This document shows positions 42,123-45,956 of a DNA stretch of 45,956 nt, in pieces. Where the stretch lies: positions 1 through 45,956 of the IMG/VR virus record IMGVR_UViG_3300033571_013083, one strand, 5' to 3'. This DNA comes from a virus. Made by a program: the position numbers and the translations under genes. Under the pieces are notes generated by a model. The model saw only the letters and a list, made by a program, of their open reading frames with translations, did no database searches and was not told the DNA's origin. Within the stretch, counting starts at the first letter, position 1; each line of letters starts with the position of its first letter.

Positions 42123-42377
42123 TTAGCAGTTCCATGCCCGAAGGGACTTGTTGATGCGGGAGTTGGGATCGTTGGCAGTCTTGGCGCTAGTGAGCTTGCG
42201 CTTCATGCCCTTCATGCGGGCGCAGAAGGAGTTGCGTCGCGAGCCACCTTCGGGCTGCGGTCGCTTCAAGTTGCCACCCGTAGCCTTGTTGTAGGCACGG
42301 CGGCCAAGTTCACTAAGTCCCCCCATGGGGTTCTTGTGCTTGGCCTTGAACTGGAACTTGGGCTTGCTGCTCGCCAT
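42123..42377 (-). CDS. Small basic DUF6321-like protein (84 aa)
   Basis: The ATG at 42377 overlaps the preceding TGA by one nt. Residues 18-84 (GGLSELGRRAYNKATGGNLKRPQPEGGSRRNSFCARMKGM..KRKL...RINKSLRAWNC) follow the DUF6321-type pattern GGLS..GR..YN..TG..LK.P...G..RR.SFCARM.GM....LT......KSL.AW.C. These small proteins are frequent in marine phages and are of unknown function, possibly DNA-condensing. Confidence 0.65.
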   Translation of the reverse strand: MASSKPKFQFKAKHKNPMGGLSELGRRAYNKATGGNLKRPQPEGGSRRNSFCARMKGMKRKLTSAKTANDPNSRINKSLRAWNC

Positions 42378-42610
42378 CACTCACCTGGGTACTTGCGCTT
42401 GCCGAGCATGTCCAGATCCTCTGGTTCCATGTTCTCAAGAGCGCTATAAATCTTGTTAAGCGTCTTGCTTGGAAGCTTCTTGAGCATGGCGATGATTGAA
42501 GCAGCATTGCCAGCGGGCGCAGCGGGCTTCTTCATCTTGGACATGACGTCCTGCTTCGCCATCTTGGTCTTGGCCATCTTGTTGTAGTTGGGCTTGTTGA
42601 AGTTGTACAT
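42377..42610 (-). CDS. Small Lys-rich protein (77 aa)
   Basis: The N-terminal 35 residues are Lys/Met/Asn-rich (MYNFNKPNYNKMAKTKMAKQDVMSKMKK), followed by a helical ASIIAMLKKLPSKTLNKIYSALENMEPEDLDML. Other ATGs exist within the first 25 residues. It belongs to the run of four small basic genes downstream of the capsid unit. No family is recognised. Confidence 0.6.
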   Translation of the reverse strand: MYNFNKPNYNKMAKTKMAKQDVMSKMKKPAAPAGNAASIIAMLKKLPSKTLNKIYSALENMEPEDLDMLGKRKYPGE

Positions 42611-42612
42611 GG

Positions 42613-42927
42613 TCAGTCCAGTTTACGTCGCCATCCCATCTGGTAAAGAGCCCGGGCTATGGAGAGCGCAGTGGCATCTACAGCAGGCTCGTCCAGCTCA
42701 GGACGGGCTGCGTGTAGCACCTCGTGGATCACCGTCTCAAGCAGGTTGCGTTCGCCAAGGGATCGACGGACCTCAATGAGTGGGTGGCGACCTGGCTTGT
42801 CCTTGTCCCAGCAACGGCCCCAATCGGTACCCATGTTGCGGGGCGGAGACAGGGAGACGCGCCAGGTGCGGCCGTTGATCTTGACCCGGTAGATCAGTCG
42901 TCCTTGCGAATCAAGCGTGCGTCCCAT
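42613..42927 (-). CDS. HExxH zinc-metallopeptidase-like protein (104 aa)
   Basis: H68-E69-V-L-H72 in LLETVIHEVLHAARPELDEPAVDATALSIARALYQMGWR is a zincin-type motif with downstream Glu/Asp residues that could be the third ligand, as in short SprT/ImmA-like phage proteins. It may be a maturation protease or a lysis-associated peptidase; its position 3' of the capsid gene fits the former. It overlaps the metallophosphoesterase end by 34 nt. Confidence 0.65.
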   Translation of the reverse strand: MGRTLDSQGRLIYRVKINGRTWRVSLSPPRNMGTDWGRCWDKDKPGRHPLIEVRRSLGERNLLETVIHEVLHAARPELDEPAVDATALSIARALYQMGWRRKLD

Positions 42928-43661
42928 TGGCGTCCTCGATTGCGGTGGGAGGGGTCACGAACCAGATCGACTACGGCAATGGCAGCACCCCACTGGGAGG
43001 TGTCGCGGCGGTTCATCCACGAAGGCGACAAGGGCCCGCAGGTGCCGGCGTTCATGTACCAGTAGGGCAGGGGAATGGCCCGGGTGCGGTGGCACTGCGT
43101 GGGGGGAATAGGCCGGTGGGTGTGGCCACGGATGAACAGGCGGTGGGCTGCGCCCCCAGTGAGGTTCATGAACTGCAGGGCCTCCAGCTCGTCGGAGGAC
43201 TGGCCACAGTCAAAGCCATGGGTCAGGACTACGGGGCCGATCTCGAGGCAACCCTTCTTGTCCTTGCGATACGGGGTCCAATGCCAGTGCTTGGCCTCAG
43301 AAGCGAAGGGTTCTGTGCGGATGAAGTCGGTGACGTCCCGTAGGGCCTTGGGGATGCGACGGGGGTCCTGGGACTTCAAGTTGTCGTCGTGGTTCCCCAT
43401 GATGGCGTGGAAATGAACACGTGGGGGGAGCACCTCACGCAGGGATGCGAGGAAGGCGGCAGCATGCCGATACTCGTCAAGGAGGGTGTGGTCGTGCTCG
43501 TCCGGGTGCACGGAGGCGGCTGAGGCCTCGAAGATGTCTCCGAGGTGCACAAAGTGCGTAACCCCATCCAGAGCGGATAGGGTCTCAAGCAGCCAGTGAT
43601 GGACGTCGGGGGGAGTGAATGGGGAGTGAGTACAGCTGATAGCAGCTATGCGGGTAGGCAT
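42894..43661 (-). CDS. Calcineurin-like metallophosphoesterase with altered first metal ligand (255 aa)
   Basis: The start at 43661 (MPTRIAAISCTH) has AGGAGAT six nt upstream; a longer frame exists but reads through the hairpin. Motifs in order are ISCTH (residues 8-12), HLGDIFEA, IMGNHDDN, LTHGFD and IRGHTH, so GD, GNHD, H and GHTH are intact. The usual first Asp of (S)DxH is Cys10. Related phage enzymes are phosphoesterases or nucleases of unclear substrate. It lies directly after the capsid gene. Confidence 0.8.
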   Translation of the reverse strand: MPTRIAAISCTHSPFTPPDVHHWLLETLSALDGVTHFVHLGDIFEASAASVHPDEHDHTLLDEYRHAAAFLASLREVLPPRVHFHAIMGNHDDNLKSQDPRRIPKALRDVTDFIRTEPFASEAKHWHWTPYRKDKKGCLEIGPVVLTHGFDCGQSSDELEALQFMNLTGGAAHRLFIRGHTHRPIPPTQCHRTRAIPLPYWYMNAGTCGPLSPSWMNRRDTSQWGAAIAVVDLVRDPSHRNRGRQWDARLIRKDD

Positions 43662-43690
43662 CTGATCTCCTGCTAAGCCTCCGCGTCCGC

Positions 43691-43746
43691 GGGGGGTGGA
43701 CCGAAGTCCACCCCCCATCGAGACGCAAGGGGCACCGCGGCCCCTT
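43691..43746 (-). terminator. Tandem hairpins after the capsid gene
   Basis: Hairpin 1 (43691-43716) is an 11-bp perfect stem closed by a UUCG loop on the minus-strand RNA. Hairpin 2 (43727-43746) is AAGGGGC with GCCCCTT over six nt. Both lie between the capsid stop and the phosphoesterase start, with no long U-run. They probably stabilise or terminate the abundant capsid mRNA. Confidence 0.75.
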
Positions 43747-43759
43747 CAGGAGGTCCAGA

Positions 43760-45394
43760 TCAAGCCATGTAGACACGATCCGTGGTCACGCCAGTGAGCT
43801 TCATGCCAGCAGCCTGATCCGGCACGAGCTGCATACGCAGCATGCCGGGCATCTGCATGGCTTCCGTCAGCTGTCCACTAGTGGTCAGGATCGGCCACTT
43901 CGTCGAGCTGGTGCCGGTGAGGGCGGGCACAACGAAGTTGAACGGAATGAAGTTGTCAGCTTCGCTGAACTTCTGCACGCCCTTCGGATCCGGCGGCACG
44001 TAACGCTTCCAGTTGTTGCCACCCTTCTTCAGACCGTACACAGTGCCGTCCTCGATGTAGGTCGAGGTATAGCCGTTGTAGGTGCGGCCTTCGAAGGTGA
44101 ACTTGAAGCCCTGGTCCGAACCCTCGTTGTTGAGCGACGAGAGCTTGCCACTGCGCTCCAGCGTGTACTGGCCGATCTTCTGGGCCTCGTAGGCCAGCCA
44201 CACGCCATCGCTGGCGATGAGGCAGTCGATCGTCTGGCCGTACTTGTTCTTCGCAGCGTGGAAGCGACGGACGTACTGGCGGAGCTTGTGCTCCGTCAGA
44301 CTACCGACGTTCGAAACTGCGAAGGACTTGAACTCGGGGTGCGTGTTGACGTTGATCTGGTTGAAGGAGTCGCCATCCTTCTCAGAACCAAGCAGGAAGT
44401 TATCGTCACCACCACCACCAAACTTCAGCCAGCTGTTGATACCCGCAATACCGGTAAACGTCTGTGCGCCGGTTGCATCGGCCTGCAGACTACCGCTGTT
44501 TGCGTACACAATGAGGTCACCAGCAGCAGCAGCCTTTGCTGCAGTCACGGCACCGCCAGGTGCACCACTGCCAGTGGCCGTAGTCGTGAAGTTGTAAGTA
44601 CTGCTGGCAAGAGTCACGTAACCACGAAGCTCATCCACAGCACTCACGAACACCTGAAGACGGGTAGCACCATTGTCACCCGTAAGACCGTTTGCACGCT
44701 TCTTGGTGTTAGCTTCGGAGCTACTTCCATCCAGGATGTCCACGCGCTGACCGACGTAGAACCGGTCAATCGCCAGATTATCTGGCTGGAAGGTGCACGT
44801 CCAAGGGCCGGAGCCACCAGCAGTGCCAGTCACCGTAACACCACCACTACCAATCTCGCACAGACGATAGCCAGAGTTCTGGCTGATGTACCAGTAGTTG
44901 CACAGGGTGTGCGACAGGTTCTGCGCGAAGCCCTTGAGCTTCGGAGCAATCACGTCGCCGATGAACGCCGGAGTGGCCTCCGCCTGCATCTCACCCATCG
45001 TGACCGCCAGGTTGGTCAGCATGGAGCGCATGCCGATACCAAGACGGTAGGTGTTGATGGCCGGACCCTCAAGTGCGTTCGGCCACGTCTTCGAGGCACT
45101 CTGCAGGTACAGCTTGGAGCCAACCGAAGTGGTCGAGTCACCATACAGGGTGAAATCGTCCTTGCCATACTGAGCTCCCTGCTCGATCACGCCGGTCAGA
45201 CCGCCGCGGTAAAGCTTCAGGATCTTCATGTCGCGACCGATCGCGCTGGCGGGGCCCACGCCCTGAGAGGTAACGATAGTGTCCCGCCAAGCGGGGTCGA
45301 GCGTCGGCAGAATGGTGTCGACGTTCTTGTTGATGATCTCTTCGATCTGGTACTGATGCCGATCGAAAAGACTGTTAGTGGGGGCAAATGCCAT
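43760..45394 (-). CDS. Major capsid protein candidate (544 aa)
   Basis: The start has AAGGAA nine nt upstream. The sequence is balanced, globular and beta-rich, with an N-terminal helix (LFDRHQYQIEEIINKNVDTILPTLDPAWRDTI) and segments such as EATPAFIGDVIAPKLKGFAQNLSHTLCNYWY and KNKYGQTIDCLIASDGVWLAYEAQKIGQY, in the style of HK97-fold capsids. It is long, probably because of an inserted domain around residues 180-310. The preceding coiled-coil gene (scaffold) and the following strong hairpins support the call. Confidence 0.7.
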   Translation of the reverse strand: MAFAPTNSLFDRHQYQIEEIINKNVDTILPTLDPAWRDTIVTSQGVGPASAIGRDMKILKLYRGGLTGVIEQGAQYGKDDFTLYGDSTTSVGSKLYLQSASKTWPNALEGPAINTYRLGIGMRSMLTNLAVTMGEMQAEATPAFIGDVIAPKLKGFAQNLSHTLCNYWYISQNSGYRLCEIGSGGVTVTGTAGGSGPWTCTFQPDNLAIDRFYVGQRVDILDGSSSEANTKKRANGLTGDNGATRLQVFVSAVDELRGYVTLASSTYNFTTTATGSGAPGGAVTAAKAAAAGDLIVYANSGSLQADATGAQTFTGIAGINSWLKFGGGGDDNFLLGSEKDGDSFNQINVNTHPEFKSFAVSNVGSLTEHKLRQYVRRFHAAKNKYGQTIDCLIASDGVWLAYEAQKIGQYTLERSGKLSSLNNEGSDQGFKFTFEGRTYNGYTSTYIEDGTVYGLKKGGNNWKRYVPPDPKGVQKFSEADNFIPFNFVVPALTGTSSTKWPILTTSGQLTEAMQMPGMLRMQLVPDQAAGMKLTGVTTDRVYMA

Positions 45395-45419
45395 TTGTCA
45401 GTTCCTTGTGAAAAGAGGT

Positions 45420-45956
45420 TCAAGCACGAGAGTCACTGCCCGAGTCAAGACCAGAGGCCAGTCGGCTCAGGGCGTCCTTATTGAACGCATCCAGAGCAGA
45501 CTCAATATCCCCAGGGCTTACTCCCGGCTTCCAACGTGGAGCCGGTACGGGCTTCGAATTCAAAATCGCACTCGCACCGCTGTCTGTTTCCGGGGCCCGA
45601 CCGAGACGGTTCGGGTCGCCGATTACCGAGCGATACTTCGCCAGGACCTGTTCAGTGGCCTTGGCTGACTCTTCAGAGATCCACGCTTCTTCGAACACCC
45701 CTGCCTGCGTGCGCCGGGATCGGAGGTTGTCCAGCGTCTGCTGGCGAATGTCCCTCTCAATCGCGGAGCGTGCGGAGGACAGGGCGTCCTTTCCGTTGAT
45801 CTCCTCAAGCTTGCTCAGCATTGTACGGGCATTCTGATTCGACTCAAGACCCACCAGGATGCTTGCATTCATCCGGTTGTTGAGCTGTTCCGCACGCATG
45901 CGGTTGAGCTCGTCCTGTGCCTGCTGGGCCTGACGCTGAGCTGCGAGGATGGCATT
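45420..45956 (-). CDS. Probable scaffold protein, C-terminal part (cut by window end)
   Basis: The minus-strand frame is open to the last base of the window and ends at 45420, 25 nt before the capsid start. Its 178 visible residues are mostly charged helix rich in Ala, Gln, Glu and Arg (NAILAAQRQAQQAQDELNRMRAEQLNNRMNAS... and later SAIERDIRQQTLDNLRSRR), as in scaffold proteins. The location just before the capsid gene supports this. Its N-terminus may be the frame at 1-102 if the ends are joined; the first visible in-frame Met is only at 45899. Confidence 0.6.
   Translation of the reverse strand, partial: NAILAAQRQAQQAQDELNRMRAEQLNNRMNASILVGLESNQNARTMLSKLEEINGKDALSSARSAIERDIRQQTLDNLRSRRTQAGVFEEAWISEESAKATEQVLAKYRSVIGDPNRLGRAPETDSGASAILNSKPVPAPRWKPGVSPGDIESALDAFNKDALSRLASGLDSGSDSRA

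Noticed and set aside
44258-45484. 408-aa plus-strand open frame
   Set aside because: It is antisense to the capsid candidate, rich in His/Arg/Thr from complementary codons, and has no ribosome site or neighbours on that strand.

Overview
This GC-rich window looks like a tailed-phage (Caudoviricetes) genome, or most of one. It has a podovirus-like virion module: a probable scaffold, major capsid protein, head-tail adaptor and tail-tube proteins, and very large internal virion proteins. It also has a full replication/recombination module and a lysis cluster. I see no integrase, repressor, tRNA, RNA polymerase or CRISPR, so a lytic lifestyle is likely. The host cannot be fixed from sequence. 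Strong AAGGAG-type ribosome sites show a bacterial host, and a Cys-rich protein with a GACC..G.C pattern common in Planctomycetes is a weak pointer in that direction.

Layout. Two transcription blocks diverge at about 4.5 kb, where the start codons are only 16 nt apart, and converge at 23.8 kb, where the coding ends overlap by 57 bp. The plus block (4.5-23.8 kb) carries: a D5/P4-type helicase; a non-coding 527-nt stretch with eight GACCAC iterons (candidate origin); small unknown early genes separated by GC hairpins; a tightly coupled six-gene operon ending in a MoxR-like AAA+ ATPase and a VWA (CobT-like) protein; a uracil-DNA glycosylase; a sigma-region-4-like mini-protein; DNA polymerase A; an ERCC4 nuclease; an adhesin cassette; a PD-(D/E)XK nuclease; a Sak4-like recombinase; and a ssDNA-binding candidate.

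The minus block (45.96-23.8 kb and 4.5-0 kb) carries virion and lysis genes. In transcription order these are: probable scaffold (split by the window ends); major capsid protein, followed by two strong hairpins; metallophosphoesterase; HExxH protein; a run of small basic proteins; several unknowns; the head-tail adaptor; a Cys-rich protein with a glycosyltransferase; holin-like, spanin-like, DUF1599 and second membrane genes nested in each other; the tail-tube B-like protein; several internal virion candidates; a 13-residue micro-ORF; and a 1366-aa internal virion protein. Further unknown virion-type proteins of 435, 144 and 893 aa lie at 4.5-0.08 kb.

The first 102 bases and the last 537 bases join in frame into one 212-aa protein, which suggests a circularly permuted contig. 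However, no terminase or portal is recognisable, so the genome may be incomplete at the junction. The most striking unexplained signal is a 10-mer, TCCCCCCACG. It occurs 16 times exactly, in all reading frames and regardless of gene direction, with a 13:3 strand bias.
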